A DNA stretch of 64,000 nt from positions 310,001-374,000 of the forward strand of contig JADJXW010000020.1 of NCBI GenBank assembly GCA_016720075.1. Reading direction: 5' to 3'. A program made the position numbers and the translations under genes. Of the stretch, positions 7,289 through 16,329 are shown piece by piece. The notes under the pieces were generated by a model. That model was not told the DNA's origin, did not search any database, and saw only the letters and a list, made by a program, of their open reading frames with translations. Each line of letters starts with the position of its first letter. Position 1 is the first letter of the stretch. The DNA is from Pseudomonadota bacterium. GTDB taxonomy: Bacteria; Pseudomonadota; Gammaproteobacteria; Steroidobacterales; Steroidobacteraceae.

Positions 7289-9430
7289 TCAGCGCACGAC
7301 GGCTGGCGCGCCTGCCGCGGAAGGATTCCCCGTCGGGGGTGGCGCGAAGTCTACTGACTTGCGCGGACCGAGCAGTTCGGTGAGCACCGGCGTCAGCGCA
7401 TCAGCCCAGGCCACATACCCCGGCAACGCCGGATGCAGGCCATCGACCATCATGCCTTCGCGCAGCCGGCCATCCGCATCCAGCAGGCGGTCGCTGATGT
7501 CCAGATAGCGCACCTGCCGGCCATCGGCCAGCTTCGCGATGCGACGGTTGATTCCATGGATCACCGGCATCACGGCCGGATTGTCGGCGCGCGGCAATAT
7601 GCCCATCAGGATCACAGTGGCCTCGGGCGCGCGGCGCCGCACCTCATGCAGCAGGGTCCCAATGCGCGCGCTGATCCGCCGCGCCGCCGCATCGATGCCT
7701 TCGGCGGGCAACTGGCGACCCACGTCGTTGGTGCCCGCCATCAGCACGATGACGCGCGGTTTCGCGCCGTCCATCTCGCCATTCTCGATGCGCCACAGGA
7801 TGTTCTCGACCTTGTCGCCGCCCCAGCCGAAATTGGCGGCGTTCCAGCCGCGGAAGGTGGCGTACCAGTGCGGAATAAACTGCGGATAGTCGGTGGCTCC
7901 CCAGCGACGCGTGATCGAATCGCCGAGCAGGTACACGTCGATGCGCCCCGTACGCGCCTTCTGCAGCAGCTGCTGGTGCGCGAGCATCGAGTTGGCATCC
8001 TCGCGCGGCACGCCGCGCACTAGCGGCAATCCGAGCTGCACGGCGGCCCAGGGAATGAAGTGCTTCCAGTTCGGACCATCGGTGTGGCCGCCATCGTGCT
8101 GGCGCCAGGCCAGGCGCCCCTGCAGAAGTCCTTCATTGACTGGCGGCATCCTCTCGTTGCGGTAGTCGTCACTGCGACCGAGGTCCCGCGCGCCCAGCAG
8201 GCGGAACACCGGCTGCGCCGCGACGGCCGCCATGAAACTGCCCTGCTGGTCCAGCCACTTCGCATCGCCCTTCTCCGGGATGCCATAGCTGATGAAAGTC
8301 GGACGCGGCGCGCACAGCGCGAGCAGCATGTGCGCGTCCACGGGAAGGTCGCCCGCGTTGCGACTGCCGAAGCCAGACTGCGCGGCGCCGTACTTCAGGA
8401 AATTGCCGGCCATCCAGTGGTATTCGCCCGAGCCCGTGAGGTTCTCGACGGCCTCGCCGAAGTTGCGCCGGTGCAGTTTCACACCGCCCTCGCCCGAAGA
8501 TCCGATCAGCACCACTGCGAAGCGCGTGTCGAAGGCCATCGCCACCAGCGCGGCCTTGCCATAGCGCGATACCCCTTCGATGCCCACGCGCCTGGCATCG
8601 ACAGAGCGATCTTTCTCGAAGTAGTCGAGCGCGCGCGAGGCGCCCCATCCCCAGGCCCGCAGCGCGCCCCAATCCTCGGGACTGCGCGGCTGGCCCCTGT
8701 TGGCAAGGCCGATGATTCCCCGCGTGAGACCGGCGCCGTTGTCGGCCTGGATGCTGGTGGGGTTGAGGAGCGCATAGCCCCAGCCGGCCGCTATCAGCTG
8801 CTCAGGCGCGGGAGGGTCCGAGCCTGGCGGGGGTGGTGGTGGGACAAAGCCGCCCTGCGGTGCGGGGTCCCCGGGCATCGCCGCCCGTCCGAACAGGATC
8901 ATCACGGGCACGGGCTTCTTCGCATCCCGGGGCGTGACCAGCACCATCTGGATGTTCACGTCGATGGCAGGGAATTTGCGGTTGTCCGCGTGCCCCTCCA
9001 GTCGGCGAGCCAGCACGGCATGGCCTCCCACGGTGGTGTCGATTCTTCCGGTGACGCGCCAGGTGATACGCGGCGCGTTCGCGGGCACCCGGCCAACCAC
9101 CTCACGCTCGAAGTCTTCGATGATTTCAGGCCGTCGGCGAGTCCACCACTGGCGGACCGTGCTCACCGTGCTGCCGCCGCGCAAGGCGAGCACTTCCGGC
9201 AACTGCGGAAACGGATTGGCCAGCGCCTCGTCGTAGTTGGCGGGGTTGGGCGCGCTTTCGCTGCCGCTGGGACCGGGACGCAGCGCCGTGATGCCGAGCT
9301 GCCCCAGCATCTGCTGGTGGTCTTCGGCCGTGGTCCACTCGCGCAGCGGCTGCTGACCCTGCGCGGTGGCCAGCAGCAGGATCAGCGCGGCGCCCGTGCC
9401 GATGCGGCCGAGCGCGCGCAGGGGAATCAT
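7289..9430 (-). CDS. Secreted two-domain esterase: CE15 glucuronoyl esterase-like plus SGNH hydrolase
   Basis: 713 residues with a signal peptide (about 1-25, ending TAQGQ). The N-terminal part, about 60-440, resembles CE15 glucuronoyl methylesterases: the nucleophile motif GVSRYGKAAL (Ser near 287), then SSGEGGVKLHRRNFGE, WMAGNF and LCAPRPTFISYG. CE15 enzymes cut ester links between lignin and glucuronoxylan. A proline-rich loop (FVPPPPPPGSDPP) interrupts it. The C-terminal part, about 495-690, is an SGNH/GDSL hydrolase with GDSITRRWG (near 503), NFGWGGDKV, MAGTNDVG (near 565) and DGLHP (near 662), like PAF-acetylhydrolase-type carbohydrate esterases. Its start overlaps the metB stop by ATGA, although its function does not match methionine synthesis. 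Domain assignment is by motif, so substrates are inferred. Confidence 0.82.
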   Translation of the reverse strand: MIPLRALGRIGTGAALILLLATAQGQQPLREWTTAEDHQQMLGQLGITALRPGPSGSESAPNPANYDEALANPFPQLPEVLALRGGSTVSTVRQWWTRRRPEIIEDFEREVVGRVPANAPRITWRVTGRIDTTVGGHAVLARRLEGHADNRKFPAIDVNIQMVLVTPRDAKKPVPVMILFGRAAMPGDPAPQGGFVPPPPPPGSDPPAPEQLIAAGWGYALLNPTSIQADNGAGLTRGIIGLANRGQPRSPEDWGALRAWGWGASRALDYFEKDRSVDARRVGIEGVSRYGKAALVAMAFDTRFAVVLIGSSGEGGVKLHRRNFGEAVENLTGSGEYHWMAGNFLKYGAAQSGFGSRNAGDLPVDAHMLLALCAPRPTFISYGIPEKGDAKWLDQQGSFMAAVAAQPVFRLLGARDLGRSDDYRNERMPPVNEGLLQGRLAWRQHDGGHTDGPNWKHFIPWAAVQLGLPLVRGVPREDANSMLAHQQLLQKARTGRIDVYLLGDSITRRWGATDYPQFIPHWYATFRGWNAANFGWGGDKVENILWRIENGEMDGAKPRVIVLMAGTNDVGRQLPAEGIDAAARRISARIGTLLHEVRRRAPEATVILMGILPRADNPAVMPVIHGINRRIAKLADGRQVRYLDISDRLLDADGRLREGMMVDGLHPALPGYVAWADALTPVLTELLGPRKSVDFAPPPTGNPSAAGAPAVVR

Positions 9431-10587
9431 CCCCTCGCCCGCTTGAGTCCCGCGTCAAGGTCGCGCTGCAGGTCTTCCACCGCCTCGATGCCGATGGACA
9501 GGCGCAGCAGGCCATCCACCAGCCCGGCGGCGGCGCGCGCCTCGGGCGCCATCGCGGCATGGGTCATCGTCGCCGGATGGGCGACGAGGCTTTCAACGCC
9601 GCCCAGTGATTCGGCCAGCGAGAAGAACTCCAGGCCCTTCACGAAATGCCGCACGGCCTGTTCGCCGCCCTCCAGCTCAATCGTGACAATGGCGCCAAAA
9701 CCCTTCTGCTGGCGCTTAGCGAGCTCATGGCCCGGATGCGACGGCAACCCGGGGTAATACACCTTGCGCACGCCGGGCTGCTTCACCAGCCATTCGGCCA
9801 GTTGCTGCGCATTGCGGCCATGCACCGCCAGTCGCGCCTCGAGCGTGCGCAGTCCGCGCAGCGTGAGGAAGCTGTCGAACGCGCCGGCAGTGAGACCCAG
9901 GCAGTTGGCCCACCAGGCCACCTGGTCGTGCAGCTCTTTCGTCGCGCTGATCGCAGCCCCACCGACCACATCGCTGTGGCCGTTGATGTACTTGGTGGTC
10001 GAGTGCACCACGATGTCGGCGCCCAGCGCGATCGGGCGCTGCCAGATCGGCGACAGGAAGGTGTTGTCGACCACCACCAGCGTGCCTTTGCCCTTGACCT
10101 TCTTCACCAGGCCCTCGATGTCGGTGATGCGCAGCAGCGGGTTGCTGGGGGTTTCGATCCACAGCATGTCTGTCTTCTGCGCTAGCGCGGCATCGAGCGC
10201 GGCCTCGTCGGCGAAGCGCACGAAATCCACCTTCAGCTCATTGCGCTTGTTCCACGCCGTGAAGAGGCGAAACGTGCCGCCATAGCAGTCGTGAGGCGCC
10301 ACGATGCGCGCGCCCTGCGGCAGCAGGTGCCCGACCAGCGTGATGGCGCCCATGCCGGTGCCGGTGATGACGCCGCCCGCGCCGCCTTCCAGATCCGCGA
10401 GCGCGTTGCCCAGCAGGTCGCGGGTGGGATTGCCCGAACGCGAATAGTCGTAGGTGCGCTTGTCGCCATAGCCGCGGAACGCGTAGGTGGACGACAGGTG
10501 CAGGGGCGGAACGACCGCGCCGGTGACATCGTCGGATTCAAGGCCCGCGCGCACCGAGCGCGTGGTGAATGTGGGTCGGTCGCTCAA
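9427..10587 (-). CDS. metB: Cystathionine gamma-synthase / O-succinylhomoserine thiol-lyase family
   Basis: 386 residues, PLP-dependent Cys/Met metabolism family. It condenses an activated homoserine ester with cysteine or sulfide, the second dedicated step of methionine synthesis. Motifs are STYAF, YDYSRSGNPTRDLL, GTGMGAI, ETPSNPLL, DNTFLSP and the PLP-lysine segment HSTTKYINGHSD. VESLVAHPATMTH near the C-terminus is typical of gamma-synthases. Whether it acts as MetB or MetZ cannot be decided from sequence alone. It overlaps metX upstream and the esterase downstream by ATGA. Confidence 0.9.
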   Translation of the reverse strand: MSDRPTFTTRSVRAGLESDDVTGAVVPPLHLSSTYAFRGYGDKRTYDYSRSGNPTRDLLGNALADLEGGAGGVITGTGMGAITLVGHLLPQGARIVAPHDCYGGTFRLFTAWNKRNELKVDFVRFADEAALDAALAQKTDMLWIETPSNPLLRITDIEGLVKKVKGKGTLVVVDNTFLSPIWQRPIALGADIVVHSTTKYINGHSDVVGGAAISATKELHDQVAWWANCLGLTAGAFDSFLTLRGLRTLEARLAVHGRNAQQLAEWLVKQPGVRKVYYPGLPSHPGHELAKRQQKGFGAIVTIELEGGEQAVRHFVKGLEFFSLAESLGGVESLVAHPATMTHAAMAPEARAAAGLVDGLLRLSIGIEAVEDLQRDLDAGLKRARG

Positions 10588-11564
10588 GGGGATTCTCCGG
10601 GATACAGGATCGAAAGCACGGCGCGCAGCTGCTCGGCTTCCTTCAGGAAGGCATCATGGCCCAGCAGCGAGGAAAACTCATGCAGTCTCGCGTCGGGCAG
10701 CCGCGCGGTGAGCGCGCGCATGTCGGCGATGGGCACGAGCTGGTCCTCGCGCACCGCCACCACTTCGGTGCGCACGGGAATGCGCGTGGCATTCACCTGG
10801 TGCAGGTCGATCGACTCTGACAGGCAGATGAAGGATTCGGGGCGATTGCGCGCCGCGTAATCGCGGCCGCGCGCCTGCAGGTATTCCTCCACCGGAAACA
10901 CGGGCCGGTCGCCTTCCATGCGCGGCGGCGCGCGGAAGCGCGCGGCGAATTCCTCTGGACTGCGATAGGTGGACATGGCCAGCGCGCGGGCCAGTTCAAG
11001 GGCCTGCGTGGAACAGCCATGGGCGAGGCCCAGCCGCGCGATGTTGCGCTGGACGCTGCGCCAGGCCGTGGCCATGGGATGCGGCTGGTCCGCGGCGCTG
11101 ATGACGATCAGCCGCTCCACTCGCTGCGGATGGCGTTCGCCGAAGGCCAGCGCCACCATGCCGCCATAGGAGGCTCCCACGATCCCGGCGAGCTTCTGGA
11201 TGCCCAGGTGATCCAGCACCCGGGCGATGGCCTCGGCCTGATCGTAGCTGGAAATGCCGGGAAAGCTGCCGCCGGCAGCAGGAGCGGTGCTGGTGCCGCT
11301 GGCGCCGATGTAGTCCATGCCCAGCACGGCCAGCCGCTGGGTATCGAGGGCCTTGCCGGCGCCCACGATCTCGTGCCACCAGCCATTGCGGCCGCCGGCC
11401 GGATCAAACACCTGTCGCGAGGCCGAAATGCCCCCCAGAGCCAGCACCACGGGCTGCCCGGCCTCGCCGGAGAGGCTCCAGCCGATGCGCAGGGACTCCA
11501 GTGTGCCGCCATGGTGCAGCCGGACCGGGGTGTCGATGGATAGGACGCCTTCTCGCGGCGCCAT
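10584..11564 (-). CDS. metX: Homoserine O-acyltransferase, MetX family
   Basis: 326 residues from ATG 11564. An alpha/beta-hydrolase-fold enzyme that activates homoserine by acylation. The oxyanion region LALGGISASRQVF, the nucleophile motif VGASYGGMVAL, EDQLVPIADM with the catalytic Asp, and LGHDAFL with the catalytic His are all present. Proteins of this type in Xanthomonadales are usually homoserine O-succinyltransferases despite the MetX fold, so the acyl donor is uncertain. A start at 11657 is possible but would run close to the divergent promoter. Coupled to metB by ATGA. Confidence 0.9.
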   Translation of the reverse strand: MAPREGVLSIDTPVRLHHGGTLESLRIGWSLSGEAGQPVVLALGGISASRQVFDPAGGRNGWWHEIVGAGKALDTQRLAVLGMDYIGASGTSTAPAAGGSFPGISSYDQAEAIARVLDHLGIQKLAGIVGASYGGMVALAFGERHPQRVERLIVISAADQPHPMATAWRSVQRNIARLGLAHGCSTQALELARALAMSTYRSPEEFAARFRAPPRMEGDRPVFPVEEYLQARGRDYAARNRPESFICLSESIDLHQVNATRIPVRTEVVAVREDQLVPIADMRALTARLPDARLHEFSSLLGHDAFLKEAEQLRAVLSILYPGESP

Positions 11565-11654
11565 GGTGGGCTCTTCGATGCTTGCGGAATGTCGTCGAAT
11601 TCTAGGGTTGGCCTCCCCGGCCAGCAAGGAAAAAGGAGCTGTCGCCCGGCGCGC

Positions 11655-11682
11655 CAATGTGTTAACGTGCTATTACGCTATC
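11655..11682. promoter_or_regulatory. Candidate promoter/operator region upstream of the TrpR-like gene and his operon
   Basis: The AT-richer stretch before ATG 11683 contains a GTTAAC palindrome (11661-11666) and a repeat of GCTAT (11669-11673 and 11677-11681). There is no recognisable Shine-Dalgarno in the last 20 bases, so the first gene may be leaderless or weakly translated. GTTAAC also occurs at the centre of the E. coli trp operator, so autoregulation by the TrpR-like protein is a guess. Confidence 0.3.
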
Positions 11683-11991
11683 ATGAAGACCAACCGCCAG
11701 TTCTCGCCGCGCCACGAGGCGCAGACCGAACGCAACCTGGTGGCGGCGATGCTCACGCAACGCACGCCCGAGGAACTGCGCGCCTTCCTGAAAGATCTGT
11801 GCACCCCCGCCGAGCTGCAGGCCATGGCCGACCGCTGGGCGGTGGTGGAATACCTGCAGCAACAACTGCCCTACCGCGAAATACATCGCATCACCGGCGT
11901 CAGCGTCACCACCATCGGCCGGGTGGCACGCTACGTCGCCGCCGGGGCCGGCGGATACGCGCTGGCCGTGAAGCGCCTGGAGAACCTGTGA
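11683..11991 (+). CDS. TrpR-related (YerC/YecD-type) DNA-binding protein, putative his regulator
   Basis: 102 residues, all helical. The central part TPAELQAMADRWAVVEYL, followed by LPYREIHRITGVSVTTIGRVARYV, is the Trp-repressor-fold helix-turn-helix found in YerC/YecD-type proteins. The ATG at 11683 gives the family's normal length. The gene overlaps hisG by GTGA (11988-11991) and is therefore the first gene of the his operon, which suggests autogenous control of histidine genes, perhaps with an amino-acid co-repressor. That role is inferred from position. Confidence 0.85.
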   Translation: MKTNRQFSPRHEAQTERNLVAAMLTQRTPEELRAFLKDLCTPAELQAMADRWAVVEYLQQQLPYREIHRITGVSVTTIGRVARYVAAGAGGYALAVKRLENL

Positions 11992-12893
11992 GCATCGACA
12001 AAGAAACCCGCCTGAAGCTGGCCGTCCAGAAATCCGGGCGCCTCACCGACCATTCGCTCGACCTGCTGTCGCGTTGCGGGCTGAAGCTCTCGCGCGGCAA
12101 GGACCAGCTCATGGGGTTTGGCGAGAACCTGCCGCTCGACGTGCTGTTCGTGCGCGACGACGATATCCCGGACCTGGTGCAGGAAGATGTCTGCGACCTG
12201 GGCCTGGTGGGTTTGAACGTGCTGGAAGAGCGGCGCCTGGAAATGGCCGCTCGCGGCGCCACGGCGCGCTTCGAGGTGCTGCGCAAGCTCGACTTCGGCC
12301 GCTGCCGGCTGTCGCTGGCGGTTCCCGAGGGCATGGCGTGGAAGGCTCTGTCCTCGATCGCGGGCCTGCGCATCGCGACCACCTATCCGGCGCTGCTGGC
12401 CGACTTCCTGCAGCGCAACGGCATCAGCGCCGAGATCGTGACGCTCTCCGGCGCGGTGGAAATCGCGCCGCGCCTGGGCCGGGCCGACCTGATCTGCGAT
12501 CTGGTGTCGTCTGGCTCCACGCTGCAGGCCAACCACCTGCGTGAGGTCCACACGATCCTGCAGAGCCAGGTGGTGCTGATCCGCACGCCGATGGCGCTGT
12601 CGAAGTTCAAGGAAGACTGGATCTCCCGCCTGCTGCTGCGCCTTGATGGCGTGGAGCAGGTGAAGGAGAGCAAGTACATCATGCTGCATGCGCCTCGCTC
12701 GGCGCTGCCGCGCATCCGCGAACTGCTGCCCGGCAGCGAATCGCCCACCATCATTCCGCTCGAGGGTTCGGTGGACAAGGTGGCCGTGCACGCGGTGTGC
12801 CGCGAGAACGTGTTCTGGGAAACGCTCGAAAGCCTGAAGGCTGCCGGCGCCAGCGCCATGCTGGTGCTGCCGGTGGAAAAGATGCTGGCCTGA
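11988..12893 (+). CDS. hisG: ATP phosphoribosyltransferase (long form)
   Basis: 301 residues. First and feedback-controlled step of histidine synthesis (ATP + PRPP). The N-terminus LKLAVQKSGRL, the region VRDDDIPDLVQEDVCDLGLVG, and the PRPP-binding DLICDLVSSGSTLQANHL are clear. About 75 C-terminal residues form the HisG_C regulatory domain of the long form, so no HisZ partner is needed. The start is GTG at 11988, overlapping the previous stop; longer frames upstream lie inside the TrpR-like gene. Confidence 0.97.
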   Translation: MSIDKETRLKLAVQKSGRLTDHSLDLLSRCGLKLSRGKDQLMGFGENLPLDVLFVRDDDIPDLVQEDVCDLGLVGLNVLEERRLEMAARGATARFEVLRKLDFGRCRLSLAVPEGMAWKALSSIAGLRIATTYPALLADFLQRNGISAEIVTLSGAVEIAPRLGRADLICDLVSSGSTLQANHLREVHTILQSQVVLIRTPMALSKFKEDWISRLLLRLDGVEQVKESKYIMLHAPRSALPRIRELLPGSESPTIIPLEGSVDKVAVHAVCRENVFWETLESLKAAGASAMLVLPVEKMLA

Positions 12894-12894
12894 A

Positions 12895-14208
12895 ATGAAG
12901 ATGCAGATCCTCGACTGGAATTCCCTCGACGCCGCCGGTCGCCGCCAGGCGCTGGCGCGTCCCCAGCTCGACGCGGCCGGTGACATCGAAACCCTCGCGC
13001 GCTCGATCATCAGGGAAGTGCGCAGGGACGGCGACGCTGCGCTGCTGGCATTTGCCGAGCGCTTCGATCGCGCGAAACTGGCGACGCTCGCCGTGAGCCA
13101 GGCTGAATTCGATTTCGCCGAGCAGCAGTTGAACGCCAAGCAGATCGCCGCCATCGAAACGGCGATCGACAACGTCAGCCGCTTCCATGCCGCGCAGCTG
13201 GCCGCGCCGCTGTCGATGGAAGTGATGCCCGGCGTGCGCTGCGAGCGGCTGTACCGACCGATCCCGGCCGTGGGTCTGTATGTGCCCGCCGGCTCCGCGC
13301 CACTGCCCTCCACCGTGATCATGGTGGCCGTGCCCGCGCAGCTCGTGGGCTGCCCGCAGCGCGTGCTGTGCACGCCGCCGGCCGCCGATGGCCGCGCCAA
13401 TGCCGCCGTGCTCGCCGCCGCGCGCCGCTGCGGCGTGACGCAGGTGTTCAAGGCCGGCGGCGCACAGGCCGTGGCCGCGATGGCCTATGGCACGCGCACC
13501 GTGCCCAAGGTCGACAAGATCTTCGGGCCCGGCACGGCGCTGACCACTGCGGCCAAGCAGATCGTGGCGGCCGATCCGAACGGCGCAGCCTGCGACCTGC
13601 CGGCAGGTCCCTCCGAAGTGCTGGTGATCGCCGATGGCCTAGCCAGCCCCGTATTCGTGGCCGCGGACCTGCTCGCGCAGGCCGAACACGATGTGCGCGC
13701 GCAGGCGATCCTGGTCACCGACTCTGCCGCACTGGCCGCCGCGGTTGCCGACGAATTCGGCCGGCAGCGGCGCACGCTGTCGCGCGGCGGCATCCTGTCG
13801 CAGTCGGCGGCAAACTGCCGCGCGATCGTGGTGCCGGACATCGCCACTGCCGTGGCGGTGTCCAATGACTACGCGCCGGAACACCTCATCGTGCAGACGG
13901 CGCAGCCGCGCGCGCTGCTCGACGACATCATCAACGCCGGCTCGGTTTTCCTTGGCGCATGGTCGCCGGAATCCATGGGCGACTACTGCTCGGGCACCAA
14001 CCACGTGCTGCCCACCTATGGCTACGCGCGCGCCTACAGTGGCCTGTCGATCACGGATTTCCAGAAGCGCATGACGGTGCAGGAACTCACCGCCGATGGC
14101 CTGCGCGCGCTGGGTCCGGTGGCCGAGACGCTGGCCAGCCTCGAGGGACTCGACGCCCATGCGCGCGCGGTGACGCTGCGGCTCGATACGCTGGCGGAAC
14201 CCTCATGA
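12895..14208 (+). CDS. hisD: Histidinol dehydrogenase
   Basis: 437 residues. Zn- and NAD-dependent four-electron oxidation of histidinol to histidine, the last pathway step. Motifs are RPIPAVGLYVPAGSAPLPSTV, KAGGAQAVAAMAYGT, KIFGPGTALTTAAKQ, AGPSEVLVIAD, LLAQAEHD, NDYAPEHLI, SVFLGAWSPESMGDY and SGTNHVLPT with the catalytic and zinc residues. It begins 1 base after the hisG stop and overlaps hisC by ATGA. Confidence 0.98.
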   Translation: MKMQILDWNSLDAAGRRQALARPQLDAAGDIETLARSIIREVRRDGDAALLAFAERFDRAKLATLAVSQAEFDFAEQQLNAKQIAAIETAIDNVSRFHAAQLAAPLSMEVMPGVRCERLYRPIPAVGLYVPAGSAPLPSTVIMVAVPAQLVGCPQRVLCTPPAADGRANAAVLAAARRCGVTQVFKAGGAQAVAAMAYGTRTVPKVDKIFGPGTALTTAAKQIVAADPNGAACDLPAGPSEVLVIADGLASPVFVAADLLAQAEHDVRAQAILVTDSAALAAAVADEFGRQRRTLSRGGILSQSAANCRAIVVPDIATAVAVSNDYAPEHLIVQTAQPRALLDDIINAGSVFLGAWSPESMGDYCSGTNHVLPTYGYARAYSGLSITDFQKRMTVQELTADGLRALGPVAETLASLEGLDAHARAVTLRLDTLAEPS

Positions 14209-15257
14209 GCTGGCTGGTGGATCGGGCGCGCCCGGACATCCAGGCGCTGGCCCCCTACAGCCACGCGGCCTGGGAACCTTCGCTGACGCGCCTGCATGCC
14301 AACGAGCTGCCCTGGCGAGTGGATGGCGATGGGACAGCCGCCGGACTCAACCGGTATCCCGAGCCACAACCGCCCGCTCTGGTGCAGGGCCTGGCGCGCC
14401 TGTACGGCGTCGCGCCCAACCAGGTGCTGGTGGGCCGCGGCAGCGACGAAGCCATCGACCTGCTGCTGCGCGTGTACTGCCGCGCCGGCGTCGACAACGT
14501 CATCATCTGCCCGCCGACCTTCGGCATGTACGGCGTGGCAGCACGCATCCAGGGTGCCGAGGTGCGCGCCGTGCCGCTCCGGGCCGATGCCGGATTCGCG
14601 CTCGATGAACAGGCTTTGCTGGCACGAGTGGATGAAAACACCAAGCTGGTTTTCGTGTGCTCGCCGAACAACCCCACGGCCAATGTGGTCCAGCCGGAAC
14701 AGCTGCTGCGCATCGCGCGCGCGCTGGCGCCGCGCGCGCTGCTGGTGGTGGATGAGGCCTACATCGACTTCGCACCGGTGGACAGCATGTGCCGCTGGCT
14801 TGATGAGGTTCCTGGGCTGGCCATCCTGAAGACGCTGTCCAAGGCCCATGGCCTGGCGGGCGCCCGCGTGGGCGCACTGTTGGCCGCGCCGGAAGTGATC
14901 GCGCTGGCGCGCAAGGTAATTCCGCCCTACGCCATTACCGAACTTACCGTTGAAGCCGTGGCGCCACTGCTCGAAGCCGATGCCGTCGGCCGCATGCGCG
15001 CGCGCGTGTCGGCGCTGCTGCAGGAACGGGCCCGCCTGGCCACTGGCCTCGCGCGCTCGCCGCTGATCAGCAGGGTGTGGCCCAGCGATGCCAATTTCCT
15101 GCTGGTGGACAGCACCGATCCGGCCGAGGTGCTGGCGCGCGTGCGCCGCGCCGGCCTCATCATCCGCGATGTGCGCCAAGGCGCGCTGCCGCAATCCCTG
15201 CGTATTTCCGTCGGCACGCCCGAGCAGAACGACCGCGTGCTGGAGAGCCTGAAATGA
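14205..15257 (+). CDS. hisC: Histidinol-phosphate aminotransferase
   Basis: 350 residues, class II PLP aminotransferase converting imidazole acetol-phosphate to histidinol-phosphate. Motifs are NELPW and NRYPEPQ at the N-terminus, VGRGSDEAIDLL, CPPTFGMYG, SPNNPTANV, VVDEAYIDF, the PLP-lysine segment KTLSKAHGLAGARVG, and SDANFLLV. Start ATG 14205 overlaps the hisD stop; stop overlaps hisB ATG at 15254. Confidence 0.97.
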   Translation: MSWLVDRARPDIQALAPYSHAAWEPSLTRLHANELPWRVDGDGTAAGLNRYPEPQPPALVQGLARLYGVAPNQVLVGRGSDEAIDLLLRVYCRAGVDNVIICPPTFGMYGVAARIQGAEVRAVPLRADAGFALDEQALLARVDENTKLVFVCSPNNPTANVVQPEQLLRIARALAPRALLVVDEAYIDFAPVDSMCRWLDEVPGLAILKTLSKAHGLAGARVGALLAAPEVIALARKVIPPYAITELTVEAVAPLLEADAVGRMRARVSALLQERARLATGLARSPLISRVWPSDANFLLVDSTDPAEVLARVRRAGLIIRDVRQGALPQSLRISVGTPEQNDRVLESLK

Positions 15258-16329
15258 GCCAAGTGCCACAGAAGGTCCTGTTCATCGATCGTGACGGCAC
15301 GCTGATCGAGGAACCGCCCGACGAACAGGTGGACAGCCTCGCCAAGGTGCGCTGGCTGCCCGATGTGTTCGCGCCGCTGCAGCAGCTGGTTGCCGCGGGC
15401 TATCGCCTGGTGATGGTCACCAATCAGGATGGCCTGGGCACCAGCAGTTTTCCGCGCGAGCAGTTCGAGGCACCCCAAAGCTTCGTGGTCGACACCTCGC
15501 CTCGCAGGGCATCCGTTTCGACGCGATCTGCATCTGCCCGCACCGGCCGGCCGATGGCTGCGAGTGTCGCAAGCCGAAAGCCGCACTGGTGAAGGACTAC
15601 CTTGCCGCGACGACAATCGACCTGGCCCGCAGCGCGGTGATCGGCGATCGCGTCACCGACATGCAGTTCGCGGGCAACCTCGGCATCCGCGGGCTGCGCG
15701 TGCTGAAAGACGGCACCGTGGCTGAAACCTGGCCCGCCATCGCGCACGAGTTGCTTGCGCGCCGAGCGCGCGTGCAGCGCAAGACGAAGGAAACCGACAT
15801 CCGCATCGAGGTGGACCTGGACGCCGAAGGCCCCATCCACGTCGACAGCGGCCAGGGTTTCTTCAACCACATGCTCGAACAGCTGGCCAAGCATGGCGGA
15901 TTCTCGCTGCAGCTGGCCTGCAAGGGCGACCTGGATATCGACGAACACCACACGGTGGAAGACTGCGCGCTGGCGCTGGGCTCGGCGCTGCGCCAGGCGC
16001 TGGGCGACAAGCGCGGCATCGCCCGCTACGGGTTTCTGCTGCCCATGGATGAAGCGCGCGTACAGGTGGCCATCGACCTGTCCGGCCGTCCCTACGCAAT
16101 ATTCGAGGGGAAGTTCGGGCGCAGCGAGGTCGGGGGACTTTCCACCGAAATGATCCCGCATTTTTTCCGCTCGCTGGCCGAGACACTGGGCGCCGCGCTG
16201 CATGTCAGCGTCACCGGTGACAACACTCACCACATGGTGGAAGCCTGCTTCAAGGGCGTGGGCCGCGCGCTGCGCCAGGCCATCCGCCACGAGGGCAGTG
16301 AACTGCCCTCCACCAAGGGCGTGCTGTAG
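15254..16329 (+). CDS. hisB: Bifunctional histidinol-phosphatase / imidazoleglycerol-phosphate dehydratase (frameshifted)
   Basis: The N-terminal HAD phosphatase starts with FIDRDGTLIE (nucleophile D12) and reads in frame to FVVDT near 15496. The zinc motif (ICICPHRPADGCECRKPK) and everything after it continue in another frame. Restoring one C in the CC at 15495-15496 joins the two into 358 residues, close to E. coli HisB. The C-terminal dehydratase shows ETDIRIEVDLD, GFFNHML, DEHHTVEDCALALG and HHMVEACFKGVGRALRQA. Both domains are complete apart from the indel. Confidence 0.93.

Noticed and set aside
8820..8850. Pro-rich run in the CE15-SGNH protein as a tandem repeat or recombination site
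   Set aside because: It is a short proline linker (six consecutive Pro) inside one gene, without repeated units elsewhere.
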